Source of the DNA: Candidatus Aminicenantota bacterium
GTDB lineage: Bacteria; Acidobacteriota; Aminicenantia; JAMOAD01
Reading direction: 5' to 3'
DNA length: 64,000 bases
NCBI GenBank assembly: GCA_027061995.1
Contig: JAMOUT010000057.1
Coordinates: 82,298-146,297 of the forward strand
Within the stretch, counting starts at the first letter, position 1, and each line of letters begins with the position of its first letter. Shown piece after piece: positions 46,586 to 55,759 of the stretch. Under the pieces are notes generated by a model. The model had not been told where the DNA came from. It searched no databases and saw only the letters and a program-made list of their open reading frames with translations. A program made the translations under genes and the position numbers.

Positions 46586-48241
46586 TTGATAAAAAACATT
46601 AAAATCCGAAATCTTGCTATTATTGATGAATTAAACATAAATTTTGGAAAGGGGTTAAATATATTGACAGGTGAAACAGGAGCGGGAAAATCAATTATAT
46701 TGGATAGTATTAGATTTGTTGGTGGAGAAAGGGCTGATAGAACATTATTAAGAAACGGAGAAAAAAGGATGGTTGTTGAAGCTGTATTTGAATTTCAAAA
46801 AGAAATTAAAGAGCTTGAAGAATATTTTGAAGATTCGGAAGACAGAAAAGAGATAATTGTTCGAAGAGAATATTTTGAAGACGGAAGAAATAAAATATTT
46901 ATTAATAATATGAGTTTTAAACTATCGTTTTTGAGAGAATTATCAAAACGGTTTTTTAATATATACGGTCAAAATGATCATAGGTATCTCTTAAACATAG
47001 AGAATCAACTGGAATATCTTGATGAGGTTGGTAATAATGCTGAATTATTGGCTGAAACAGAGGGAATAAGTAAAAAAATAATTTCTTTGGGAAAACAGAT
47101 TAAAGAACTTGAAGACAAGGAGCGAGAGAAAACTCAAAGGGAAGCATATCTTAAATATGTTATATCGGAGATAGAAGAGATAGGTTTACGGGAAGGGTTG
47201 GAAAAAGAACTTCTTGAAAAAAGAGTTGTTTTCAGAGATTCCGAATTAATATTTAATACTATTAAGAGAACCCTGCAATATCTTTATGATGAAGATGATT
47301 CAATTTTAAATAAAATCTCGGAAATAGAAAATAATTTTGAAATACTCTCAAAATATAAAAAAGAGTGGGAAGAGTATTATGGTAAAATAACGGAGTTTAG
47401 AATATCTTCGGAGGAAGTATCATATCAACTAAGAGATTTTATCGGAAATTATGAATTTTCACCCGAAGAATCGGATGAGATTGAAAAAACACTGTCAAAG
47501 ATTGAGAATTTAAAGAAAAAACATGGAGAATCGGAAAAAGAGATTCTTGATGTTTATGAAAAGTCAAAAAAAGAGTTAGAACTTTTGGATAATATTGATA
47601 TTGAAAAAGATGAATTATTATTATTAGTTGGTAAGCTTAAGAAAGAATATGATGAGATTTCCGGCAAATTAACCGAAAAAAGAAAAGAAATCGCTTTGGA
47701 CATAGAGAAAAAAGTGATAAACGAGCTTAAAACTCTCGGTATGAAAAATCCTTCCTTTAAAATTAAGTTCTTTGAAAATAAGGATAATTTCTCACCGAAA
47801 GGTAAAGAATATATTGAATTTTATTTTTCCGCTAATCCGGGGGAAACTGTAAAACCTCTCTCTAAGGTTGCTTCGGGGGGTGAACTTTCAAGGATAATGT
47901 TATCACTAAAACTATTGTCTGTCGAAAAGAATTACAAAACTTTTATTTTTGATGAGATTGATAGCGGAGTAGGGGGAGAGACCGCTGAAAAACTCGGAGA
48001 AAAATTAAAACAATTGTCCGAAAAAGCGCAGGTGCTTTGTATTACACATTTTCCTCAGGTGGCTTCTTTTGCTGATAATCATTTTAAGGTTGATAAACGG
48101 GAGGATAATAAGAGAACCTTTGCGAAGATAAAGGAACTGAAGGATAAAGAAAAGGTTAAAGAGATTGCAAGGATGATGTCGGGAACAAATATTACAGAAA
48201 ATTCATTAAAAAGTGCCGAAGAATTGATTAACAGGAATTAA
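46586..48241 (+). CDS. recN: DNA repair protein RecN
   Basis: 551 residues starting with TTG (MIKNIKIRNLAIIDELNINF). SMC-like ATPase: Walker A in LTGETGAGKSI, central coiled coils, signature VASGGELSRIMLSLKLL, Walker B in FIFDEIDSGVGGETAEKLG, and the C-terminal LCITHFPQVASFADNHF. RecN acts early in double-strand break repair. The TTG start and absence of a ribosome site suggest translation coupled to the subtilase gene one base upstream. Confidence 0.95.
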   Translation: MIKNIKIRNLAIIDELNINFGKGLNILTGETGAGKSIILDSIRFVGGERADRTLLRNGEKRMVVEAVFEFQKEIKELEEYFEDSEDRKEIIVRREYFEDGRNKIFINNMSFKLSFLRELSKRFFNIYGQNDHRYLLNIENQLEYLDEVGNNAELLAETEGISKKIISLGKQIKELEDKEREKTQREAYLKYVISEIEEIGLREGLEKELLEKRVVFRDSELIFNTIKRTLQYLYDEDDSILNKISEIENNFEILSKYKKEWEEYYGKITEFRISSEEVSYQLRDFIGNYEFSPEESDEIEKTLSKIENLKKKHGESEKEILDVYEKSKKELELLDNIDIEKDELLLLVGKLKKEYDEISGKLTEKRKEIALDIEKKVINELKTLGMKNPSFKIKFFENKDNFSPKGKEYIEFYFSANPGETVKPLSKVASGGELSRIMLSLKLLSVEKNYKTFIFDEIDSGVGGETAEKLGEKLKQLSEKAQVLCITHFPQVASFADNHFKVDKREDNKRTFAKIKELKDKEKVKEIARMMSGTNITENSLKSAEELINRN

Positions 48242-48242
48242 A

Positions 48243-49541
48243 ATGAAATATTTTATAAAAACTTACGGATGTCAAATGAATATAAATGATTCTGAAAAGA
48301 TGGGGGGGATTCTGGTTAAAAAAGGGTATATTCCGACAGATAAAGAGGAAGAAGCCGATATATTTATTATTAATACTTGTTCTGTCAGAGAAAAAGCGAA
48401 AGAAAAACTTTTTTCATATCTCGGAAGATTAAAAAAGTTCAAACAAAAAAAAGGGGTAAAAATAATTGTAGCAGGTTGTGTTTCACAGCTTGAAAAGGAT
48501 AATATAAAAAAGAGGGCTCCTTATGTTGATATTTTAATAGGAACAAATTCCTATTTTAAATTAAAAGATGTAATGGATAAAAGAGATTATAGTGATTTCC
48601 AGTTTTACAGGGATTGGAAAGAGATTGACAGTCAACCTGTCCGAAGGCAAAATTTTTCCGCATATATAACAATTATGGAAGGGTGTGATAGTTTTTGCAC
48701 CTATTGCGTTGTTCCATTTTCAAGAGGAAGAGAGAGATCAAGGCCCATGAGTTATATACTAAAAGAGGTGGAAAAATTAGAAAAGGAAGGATACAAGGAG
48801 ATTCAATTACTCGGACAAAATGTTGATGCTTATGTTGATCCCGAGACAGGGGGGAGACTTGATAAACTGTTGGAAAAAATAGCTGTGAACAGTAAGATTC
48901 CATGGGTAAGATTTCTTACATCTCATCCGGCTAAATTTTCAATTGATATTGTGAAAATAATGAAAGATTATCGTTCTATTTTAAGAGCGATTCATATCCC
49001 TTTTCAAGCGGGTGGAGATAAAGTATTAAAGTTAATGAACAGGGGCTATACGAGAGGGGAATATCTGAAACTTATGGATTCTATAAAAAAGATTATTCCT
49101 GATATCGCTTTATCAACCGATATTATTGTGGGGTTTCCGGGAGAAACTAATAAGGATTTTGAGAAAACAGTGGAAATATTAAAATATGTTGAGTATGAAA
49201 ATATATTTTCTTTTAAATATTCTCCCCGTCCTGGAACAAAAGCTTTTAATTATGATGATAATATTCCCGATAAGGAAAAGACCGAAAGATTGATAATGAT
49301 TCAAGAATTACAAAAAAATATTCAACTAAAAAATAACAGAAAAAAGATAGGAAAAATATTTAAAATTTTAACCGAGGTGAAAAACAGAAGAGATGAAAGC
49401 CAGCTTGTGGGGAGGATAGAGAGCGGGAGAATAGTTAATGTGAAAGGGGCGGATAAAATCGGGGAGTTTTATGATGTTTTGATAGAGGGTGTAGGCCCTC
49501 ATAATTTAAAAGGGAAAGTTGTAAATAAAAAGGGGGGTTAA
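48243..49541 (+). CDS. miaB: tRNA-2-methylthio-N6-dimethylallyladenosine synthase MiaB
   Basis: 432 residues, a radical-SAM methylthiotransferase. N-terminal UPF0004 domain with three cluster cysteines (TYGCQMNIND, NTCSVREKA, AGCVSQ), the radical-SAM CxxxCxxC in EGCDSFCTYCVVPFSRGRER, and a C-terminal TRAM domain. SRGRE(R)SR and the overall form match MiaB rather than MtaB or RimO. It adds the methylthio group to i6A37 of tRNA. It begins one base after recN and overlaps glf (TAATG). Confidence 0.93.
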   Translation: MKYFIKTYGCQMNINDSEKMGGILVKKGYIPTDKEEEADIFIINTCSVREKAKEKLFSYLGRLKKFKQKKGVKIIVAGCVSQLEKDNIKKRAPYVDILIGTNSYFKLKDVMDKRDYSDFQFYRDWKEIDSQPVRRQNFSAYITIMEGCDSFCTYCVVPFSRGRERSRPMSYILKEVEKLEKEGYKEIQLLGQNVDAYVDPETGGRLDKLLEKIAVNSKIPWVRFLTSHPAKFSIDIVKIMKDYRSILRAIHIPFQAGGDKVLKLMNRGYTRGEYLKLMDSIKKIIPDIALSTDIIVGFPGETNKDFEKTVEILKYVEYENIFSFKYSPRPGTKAFNYDDNIPDKEKTERLIMIQELQKNIQLKNNRKKIGKIFKILTEVKNRRDESQLVGRIESGRIVNVKGADKIGEFYDVLIEGVGPHNLKGKVVNKKGG

Positions 49542-50710
49542 TGGATATACCGAAATTCGTAGTAATAGGCGGAGGGTTTTCAGGAGCTGTTTTTGCCGAG
49601 AGAGTTGCGGAAATGTTAAATGAACAAATTCTTATTGTGGAAAAAAGAGAGCATATCGGGGGAAATTCTTATGATTATAAAAGTGAAGAGGGGATTTTTG
49701 TTCATAAATACGGACCCCATATATTTCATACTGATTATGATATTGTTTGGGATTATCTTTTAAACTTTTCATCATTTAATAATTATAAACATAAAGTTCT
49801 CGCTTATATTGACGGTAAATACATTAAACTTCCGTTTGATTTTCAAGGGATTGAAGAATTTTTTAAAGAGAGAAAGGAGAAAATAAAAGAGAGACTTTTG
49901 GAGAATTATAAAATATCAGATAAAGTTCCCATTTATGAATTACTTAATTCCAAGGATAAACTTCTCAAAGAGATAGGGGAATTTGTTTATAATAAAATTT
50001 TCTTAAATTATTCAATAAAACAATGGGGTGAAAACCCTTTGAATTTATCAAAAGAGATTTTAAAAAGGGTTCCCGTATATATAGGCATAAAAGACGGTTA
50101 TTTTGAAAACAGATATGAGGGGATTCCCGAAAAAGGTTTTATAAATATCTTTAATAATATGCTTAAAAATGAAAATATTGGGATAAAATTAAAAACAGAT
50201 GTAAAAGAGTTTTTTTATCTGAAAGACGGAATGATTTACACAAAGGACAATAAAGTATTTGACGGGTATTTTATTTATACGGGACCTATTGATTATCTTT
50301 TTGATTATAAATTCGGAAAACTTCCTTACAGATCATTAAAATTCGATTTTCAGAAAATTGATAAAGAATATTATCAGAAAGCCGCAGTTGTAAATTATCC
50401 TAATGATTATGATTTTACGAGAATAACCGAATATAAACATTTTATAGAGATTAAAACTTCAAAAACAATCATTTCAAAAGAGTTTCCCGGAGAATATGAT
50501 GAAAACAATAAAGAATTCAATATCCCGTATTATCCCATTTTAAAAGAAGAAAACATTAATATACTGAGCAAATATCTTAATGAATCGAAAAAATATAAAA
50601 AATTATATCTGATAGGGAGACTTGCCGAATATAAGTATTATAATATGGATGAAGTAATCCTAAGTGCTTTGAATCTTTATAATAAGGAATTTGAAGATAA
50701 AAATAAATAA
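49541..50710 (+). CDS. glf: UDP-galactopyranose mutase
   Basis: 389 residues. FAD motif VVIGGGFSGAVFAERVA, then LIVEKREHIGGNSYDYKSEE, KYGPHIFHTDYDIVWDYL, the region LNYSIKQWGENPLNL (W of the substrate site), RVPVYIGIKDGYFENRYEGI, and the C-terminal YLIGRLAEYKYYNMDEVI. It converts UDP-galactopyranose to UDP-galactofuranose, a precursor for surface glycans. Its ATG overlaps the miaB stop. No galactofuranosyl transferase is adjacent. Confidence 0.95.
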   Translation: MDIPKFVVIGGGFSGAVFAERVAEMLNEQILIVEKREHIGGNSYDYKSEEGIFVHKYGPHIFHTDYDIVWDYLLNFSSFNNYKHKVLAYIDGKYIKLPFDFQGIEEFFKERKEKIKERLLENYKISDKVPIYELLNSKDKLLKEIGEFVYNKIFLNYSIKQWGENPLNLSKEILKRVPVYIGIKDGYFENRYEGIPEKGFINIFNNMLKNENIGIKLKTDVKEFFYLKDGMIYTKDNKVFDGYFIYTGPIDYLFDYKFGKLPYRSLKFDFQKIDKEYYQKAAVVNYPNDYDFTRITEYKHFIEIKTSKTIISKEFPGEYDENNKEFNIPYYPILKEENINILSKYLNESKKYKKLYLIGRLAEYKYYNMDEVILSALNLYNKEFEDKNK

Positions 50711-50711
50711 A

Positions 50712-50822
50712 AAAGTATCGGATTTATTAATTCATTGTCGAGTAAGTGGTAAAAGTGTATTAAACGAGAATATTGATTATGAGTTTAGTGATGCCTCTCA
50801 TATTTTTAAATTTATTAATTAA
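50712..50822 (+). pseudogene. Short coding remnant, possibly AraC-type helix-turn-helix
   Basis: A 36-codon open stretch without a start codon ends in TAA. It encodes KKVSDLLIHCRVSG and then NIDYEFSDASHIFKFIN. The FSDASH-IFKF pattern resembles the second helix-turn-helix of AraC regulators (FSD-SHF-R-FK). Too short to be sure. Confidence 0.25.
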
Positions 50823-50826
50823 ATAC

Positions 50827-50855
50827 TTGAACTTAAAAACTATTTCATATATTAT
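50827..50855 (+). promoter_or_regulatory. Sigma-70 promoter for the C69 peptidase gene
   Basis: TTGAAC, 17-nt spacer, TATTAT, followed by about 25 nt and a CGGAGG site before the ATG at 50886. Confidence 0.6.
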
Positions 50856-50885
50856 TTAATCTTTAATTCAAATTCGGAGGATTTT

Positions 50886-52514
50886 ATGAAAAAAAAATTA
50901 TTAATCATTATTATTTTTGTGTTTTATATTGTTACTGACGGTGTTCTGTTTTCCTGCACCAATTATTTGGTATCAAAAAAAGCAACTGTTGACGGCTCCA
51001 CAATGATAACTTATGCCGCTGATTCTCATACACTTTACGGAGAGCTTTATTATACCCCGGGAAGATTTCATAGGGAAGGGGAGATGCTTGATGTTTATGA
51101 GTGGGATACGGGAAACTATCTCGGGAAAATCAAACAGGTTAAAAAAACATATACTGTCATAGGTAATATGAATGAATATCAGGTTTCCATCGGAGAGACA
51201 ACATACGGGGGAAGAAAAGAACTTCAGCATAGTAAACTCGGTGTTATGGATTACGGAAGCCTTATGTATATAACTTTACAAAGAGCAAGAACCGCAAGGG
51301 AAGCGATTAAAATCATGGGTAAACTCGTGGAAGAATACGGATATCTTAGTGAGGGAGAAACTTTTTCAATCTCGGATCCGAAAGAGGTTTGGATTATGGA
51401 TATGATAGGAAAAGGAAAAGAGAAAGGAGCCGTATGGGTTGCAAGGAGAGTCCCCGACGGATATGTTTCCGCCCATGCAAATCAAGCAAGAATAAGAAGG
51501 TTTCCGCTTCATGATTCAAAAAACTGTCTTTATTCGAAAGATGTTATAAGCTTTGCGAGAAAAATGGGATATTTTAAGGGTAAGGATGAAGAGTTCAGTT
51601 TTGTTGATGCTTATGCTCCGCCCGATTTCGGCGGTTTAAGATTTTGCGAAGCAAGGGTTTGGAGTTTTTTCAGAAGAGTCGCCCCTTCGCAAAATATGGA
51701 TAAATATTTGGACTATGTTAAAGGTGATCATAGAGCCACCCCTTTGCCTCTTTGGATTAAACCGGATAAAAAACTGTCTGTGATGAATCTTATGGATCTT
51801 ATGAGAGATCATTTTGAAGGAACCGCTTTGGATATGACAAAAGATATAGGAGCCGGTCCGTATATTCTCCCTTACAGATGGAGACCTTTGGTGTGGAAGT
51901 TAAACGGTAAAAAGTATTTTAATGAAAGAGCGGCCTCAACACAACAAACAGGTTTTTCTTTTGTTGCTCAGGCAAGGTCATGGCTCCCGAGGTTTATAGG
52001 GGGAGTATTTTGGTTTGGTGTTGATGATACATACAGCACGGTTTATGTTCCCATGTATTGCGGTATAAAAAAAGCTCCCTATAATTATGCTGTAGGAACC
52101 GGTGATTTTCATCATTTTTCATGGGATTCAGCTTTTTGGGTTTTTAATTTTGTAGCTAATTTTGCATATTCAAGATACAGTGAGATGATTGTTGATATTC
52201 AAAAAGCTCAAAGGGAACTTGAAGGACAATTTTTATATAATCGGAAAAATATTGATAAAGCGGCTGTCTCTTTATATAAAAAATCTCCCGAATTGGCAAG
52301 AGATTATCTTACAAAATATTCTTGTTCTCAATCGAGGATGGTTATAAAAAGGTGGAAAAAACTATTAACCGAACTTCTTGTAAAATATCTTGACGGTAAT
52401 TTGAAAAATGAGCATGGTAAGGTTTTACATCCCGGATATCCTAAATCATGGTATGAAAGGATTGTAAAAGAAACGGGAGATAAATTTTTAATAAAAGAGA
52501 AAAAGAAAAAATAA
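50886..52514 (+). CDS. Exported C69-family dipeptidase
   Basis: 542 residues. The leader (residues 1-23) ends at VLFSC; the next residues CTNYLVSKKATVDGSTMITY are the C69 N-terminal nucleophile motif, so cleavage of the leader would expose the catalytic Cys, as in PepD-type enzymes of the Ntn-hydrolase superfamily. Further family blocks: GETTYGGRKEL, AREAIKIMGKLVEEYGY and WIMDMIGKGKEKGAVWVARR. It likely degrades peptides outside the cytoplasm. It is full length and stands alone, with its own promoter. Confidence 0.92.
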   Translation: MKKKLLIIIIFVFYIVTDGVLFSCTNYLVSKKATVDGSTMITYAADSHTLYGELYYTPGRFHREGEMLDVYEWDTGNYLGKIKQVKKTYTVIGNMNEYQVSIGETTYGGRKELQHSKLGVMDYGSLMYITLQRARTAREAIKIMGKLVEEYGYLSEGETFSISDPKEVWIMDMIGKGKEKGAVWVARRVPDGYVSAHANQARIRRFPLHDSKNCLYSKDVISFARKMGYFKGKDEEFSFVDAYAPPDFGGLRFCEARVWSFFRRVAPSQNMDKYLDYVKGDHRATPLPLWIKPDKKLSVMNLMDLMRDHFEGTALDMTKDIGAGPYILPYRWRPLVWKLNGKKYFNERAASTQQTGFSFVAQARSWLPRFIGGVFWFGVDDTYSTVYVPMYCGIKKAPYNYAVGTGDFHHFSWDSAFWVFNFVANFAYSRYSEMIVDIQKAQRELEGQFLYNRKNIDKAAVSLYKKSPELARDYLTKYSCSQSRMVIKRWKKLLTELLVKYLDGNLKNEHGKVLHPGYPKSWYERIVKETGDKFLIKEKKKK

Positions 52515-52600
52515 CGACAAAAAAGTAGTAATAAAAAACAAAAATGTCGAAATAAATTTTTTAAGTAAAGGAAGAATACTGTTTTTATTGGATTTTTTCA

Positions 52601-52616
52601 TGGAATGAAAATTGCA
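52601..52616 (+). promoter_or_regulatory. Sigma-54-like promoter upstream of the TPR/SGNH-like gene
   Basis: TGGAATGAAAATTGCA matches the -24/-12 consensus TGGCACRNNNNTTGCW at 9 of 11 defined positions with exact spacing. It lies 33 nt before the ATG at 52649, which has GCGGAGG. Confidence 0.55.
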
Positions 52617-52648
52617 TAGTATTTTTTAAATATTATGCGGAGGAAACT

Positions 52649-53911
52649 ATGAGGAAAAACAATCTTTTGAAAACAATAATTATAATCCTTTTGTTTGGAG
52701 TGTCTCTTTTTAATCAAACATTATATACAACCGAAATAAATTATGGTTCAGTAGTGGGAGAGTTTGAAAAAGGGAACTATATAAAACTGATTAATGAATT
52801 GGAAAACAATATATCATCTTTTAAAAAAATAAAGGACAAAAAAAATGAAATCGCAAAATTGTATCTTTTACTCGGAGCTTCTTACGAGAAATCAAATAAT
52901 CTTAAAAAAGCGGAAATATATTATCTGAAAGCAAAAGAACTATCTGTTGACTTTGAATCGGATAAATCAATTGGTATTAATTCTCTCCCTCTATATAGAA
53001 AAATATTTAATATGGAGGGGGTTATTTCAAATGAGTCAACCGGGAAAAGGAGTTTCTTAAAATCGCCGATTTTTATTGTTTCGGCAATTGTTGTGGTAGC
53101 GGCAATTACATATTTTGCTGTGAAAAGTTTGAAGAAAAATAGTGATGAGGAGGGAGATGGTGAAAACAACAATAATCAAAATATAGATAATGGTTTGATT
53201 ATTGATCATCGCAATACTGATGTTGCATCAATTCCGGATAGCTGGATAAATAAAGTTAAATCAAATATTAAACTTCATTATGCACATACTTCTCACGGAA
53301 GTCAGCTTACAAAAGGTTTGGAGATTTTGGAAAACAGATATCCGAGACTTAAATATTCTTTGGATTATTATGTTTTACCTAATTCATCTTATCTTTGTAT
53401 CCTTGACGGACAGAGTAATGGGGATGATTATATTACTCCCGATCTATATTGGCAGAATGGTGGTGATAAATATACGAAAAACACTCTTAATAAATATAAA
53501 AAAATAAATGTATCAATGTGGTCATGGTGCACCCAACTCGAGTATTATTCCGAAAGTGAAGTTAACGGATATCTTAATAAAATGAGTGAACTTGAAAAAA
53601 AATACCCTTCCGTAACTTTTGTATATATGACAGGAAATGCTCAAGCAACGGGAGAGGACGGGTATAACAGATATCTCAGAAATCAGCAGATAAGAGATTA
53701 TTGTAAACAAAATAAAAAAGTATTGTTTGATTTTGCTGATTTGGATAGTTGGTATAACGGACAGCAATCAACATATACTTACAATGGAAAAACAATCCCG
53801 AAAGAACATCCTCATTATAGCGGTGATGAATGGGGGCATACAACTCTCTCAAGCTGCGAAAATAAAGCTAAAGCCTTATGGTATCTTCTTGCGAAAATAG
53901 CCGGATGGTAA
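52649..53911 (+). CDS. TPR-transmembrane-SGNH-like hydrolase protein
   Basis: 420 residues. Signal-like leader (1-27), a short helical/TPR region (about 35-105: AKLYLLLGASYEKSNNLKKA), a membrane segment (about 130-152, IVSAIVVVAAITYFAVKSLK) and a 240-residue C-terminal domain. That domain starts HYAHTSHGSQLTKGLEILE, continues with VYMTGNAQATGED and ends with HPHYSGDEWGHTT and NKAKALWYLLAKIAGW, blocks reminiscent of SGNH/GDSL-type hydrolases (Ser near the start, Asp/His near the end). Not firmly assigned. If the leader is cleaved, the inner membrane segment would put the enzyme domain in the cytoplasm, which is odd. Confidence 0.55.
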   Translation: MRKNNLLKTIIIILLFGVSLFNQTLYTTEINYGSVVGEFEKGNYIKLINELENNISSFKKIKDKKNEIAKLYLLLGASYEKSNNLKKAEIYYLKAKELSVDFESDKSIGINSLPLYRKIFNMEGVISNESTGKRSFLKSPIFIVSAIVVVAAITYFAVKSLKKNSDEEGDGENNNNQNIDNGLIIDHRNTDVASIPDSWINKVKSNIKLHYAHTSHGSQLTKGLEILENRYPRLKYSLDYYVLPNSSYLCILDGQSNGDDYITPDLYWQNGGDKYTKNTLNKYKKINVSMWSWCTQLEYYSESEVNGYLNKMSELEKKYPSVTFVYMTGNAQATGEDGYNRYLRNQQIRDYCKQNKKVLFDFADLDSWYNGQQSTYTYNGKTIPKEHPHYSGDEWGHTTLSSCENKAKALWYLLAKIAGW

Positions 53912-53958
53912 ATTTTACGCTATAGTGAATTGTTTTTTCTTTTACCTTTTTAGTATAT

Positions 53959-53987
53959 TTGTAAGGAGTCTGTTTTTTATTTATAAT
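53959..53987 (+). promoter_or_regulatory. Promoter for the antiporter gene, predicted leaderless
   Basis: TTGTAA, 17-nt spacer, TATAAT, then five bases and the ATG at 53993. The predicted +1 falls on the start codon. No Shine-Dalgarno. Confidence 0.6.
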
Positions 53988-53992
53988 TAATA

Positions 53993-55216
53993 ATGGACAC
54001 AAAATTTATTTTACTTTTAATCTCGTTGATAATATTATTCGGCTATTTTGCGGAATGGGTATTCAGAAAATTTTCCATACCGGATACTTTGATTCTGCTT
54101 TCCATCGGTTTTATATTGGGACCATCGGTTTTAAATCTTTTGAACATCGGGTCTTTACAATATATTGCTCCCATTTTTACAACTTTCACTCTTCTTTTTC
54201 TGATGTTTGACGGAGCATTATACATAGATCTGAAATCTTTTGCCAATGGACTCGGCTCGGGAATAATGATAGGTCTATGGAATTTTACTTTATCAGCCGC
54301 CATAATAACAGCTATTCTTTATTATTTGAATTATGATTTGCTAACGGCTGTTTTTATAGGTTTTACACTCGGCGGGATAACTTCCGCCTATGTTATCCCT
54401 ATATTAAAACAACTTAATATAAATAAAAAAATATTTACAATAATGACTATCGAATCATCCATTACGGATGTTTTATCAATAGTTTTTGCCCTTACGGTAA
54501 TGCAATTGAAGTTAGCACATAAAATACAAGCCGGAACCATTTTTTCAAATATCGCATCTCTTTTTGCGATAGCTTCCTTAACCGGTGTAATTTCAGGGGT
54601 CGTGTGGTTCTCAATAGAGGGAACGATAATAAAAGAGGATGAGAATTATATTATGATGATTGCCTATGTCGTCCTGACTTATATCATTACTGAATATCTT
54701 GGAGGTAATGGCGCGATAGCCACACTTTTTCTCGGGCTGATTCTCGCAAATTCAAAAACAGTCAAATCTTTCGGAAGACTAATAAAAAAATCGAGAAAAA
54801 AAGAGGAAAACCAAAAACCCATTGTATCAAAGAGAGAAAAACTTTTTTATAAAGAGATCTCATTTTTCCTTAAAACTTTTTTCTTTGTTTATATAGGTTT
54901 ACTATTGAACCTGAAAAACATGGAAGCTGTTATTATTGGTTCCGTAATATCTGTAAGTTTAATGTTAATTCGCCCTATTTCTTCGATATTAACAAAAAAA
55001 TATGAATTTTTTGACAGAAAACTTATCAATTCTCTTTTTGCGAGGGGGATAGCACCTGCTGTTATTGTTCTTATTGCAAGTAGTAACGGGATTATTAAAG
55101 ATAAAACTATTATTGATGTTGTGTATTTTGTAATAACAATGAGTATAATATTAAGTTCGATAAAGGTGTTTTTATATAAATATAAGTTAAAAAATGCTTT
55201 GAAAAATAAAAAATGA
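53993..55216 (+). CDS. Cation:proton antiporter (CPA1/NhaP-like)
   Basis: 407 residues, about 12 membrane helices, matching the Na+/H+ exchanger fold: N-terminal FAEWVFRKFSIPDTLILLSI, GFILGPSVLNLL, LLFLMFDGALYIDLKSF (the conserved FxxG-LxxD-like helix) and TIESSITDVLSIV carrying the acidic residue of the ion site. The C-terminal soluble tail is short. It probably exchanges Na+ or K+ for protons across the inner membrane. Single-gene unit. Confidence 0.85.
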   Translation: MDTKFILLLISLIILFGYFAEWVFRKFSIPDTLILLSIGFILGPSVLNLLNIGSLQYIAPIFTTFTLLFLMFDGALYIDLKSFANGLGSGIMIGLWNFTLSAAIITAILYYLNYDLLTAVFIGFTLGGITSAYVIPILKQLNINKKIFTIMTIESSITDVLSIVFALTVMQLKLAHKIQAGTIFSNIASLFAIASLTGVISGVVWFSIEGTIIKEDENYIMMIAYVVLTYIITEYLGGNGAIATLFLGLILANSKTVKSFGRLIKKSRKKEENQKPIVSKREKLFYKEISFFLKTFFFVYIGLLLNLKNMEAVIIGSVISVSLMLIRPISSILTKKYEFFDRKLINSLFARGIAPAVIVLIASSNGIIKDKTIIDVVYFVITMSIILSSIKVFLYKYKLKNALKNKK

Positions 55217-55240
55217 AATATATACATTTTAAAAAATTTA

Positions 55241-55268
55241 TTGACAAATTGCCATATAATGATAAAAT
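55241..55268 (+). promoter_or_regulatory. Sigma-70 promoter for the rubrerythrin-like gene
   Basis: TTGACA, 16-nt spacer, TAAAAT, with a TTGGAGG site before the ATG at 55296. Confidence 0.65.
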
Positions 55269-55295
55269 CTTATAATATTATTTGGAGGTATAATA

Positions 55296-55757
55296 ATGGA
55301 TAAAATGAATTTTAATTCTATTGAGGAAACATTGGAATTTGCTATTGAAAAAGAGAGGGAGGCTGCCGAATTTTATGAAGAGTGGTCTGAAAAAGCAAAT
55401 AATGAATCCATGAAAAAAGTATTGCTCGGTTTTTCCGAAGAGGAAAGAAAGCATGAGGCTTTGATACAGGATATTATGAATGGTAAAAAATTCAAACCGG
55501 TTGAAAACAAAATAATAAATCTCAAGATATCGGATTATCTTGTTGATTCCGCTCCTTCTGAGGATATGAAATATCAGGATGCTCTTATAATAGCAATGAA
55601 AAGAGAGAAAGCCGCCTTTAAATTGTATTCTGACCTTGCGGAAAACATTCGGGAAGAGGATATTAAAAATATGTTTTTGGCTCTTGCGCAGGAAGAGGCG
55701 AAACATAAATTAAGACTTGAAACTATATATGATGATGTAGCATACCCTGAAAATTAA
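55296..55757 (+). CDS. Rubrerythrin-like ferritin-family diiron protein
   Basis: 153 residues, a four-helix bundle with the paired diiron motifs: EKEREAAEFYEEW and EEERKHEALI in the first half, KREKAAFKLYSDL and AQEEAKHKLRLE in the second. It lacks the C-terminal rubredoxin domain of true rubrerythrin, so it belongs to the ferritin-like 'rubrerythrin' domain proteins. Role in peroxide or iron handling in an anaerobe is likely. It is co-transcribed with the LOG-family gene 2 nt downstream. Confidence 0.85.
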   Translation: MDKMNFNSIEETLEFAIEKEREAAEFYEEWSEKANNESMKKVLLGFSEEERKHEALIQDIMNGKKFKPVENKIINLKISDYLVDSAPSEDMKYQDALIIAMKREKAAFKLYSDLAENIREEDIKNMFLALAQEEAKHKLRLETIYDDVAYPEN

Positions 55758-55759
55758 TA

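Noticed and set aside
55278-55706. 142-aa open frame on the minus strand
   Set aside because: It is antisense to the rubrerythrin-like gene, whose diiron motifs are intact; the antisense peptide has no recognisable features.
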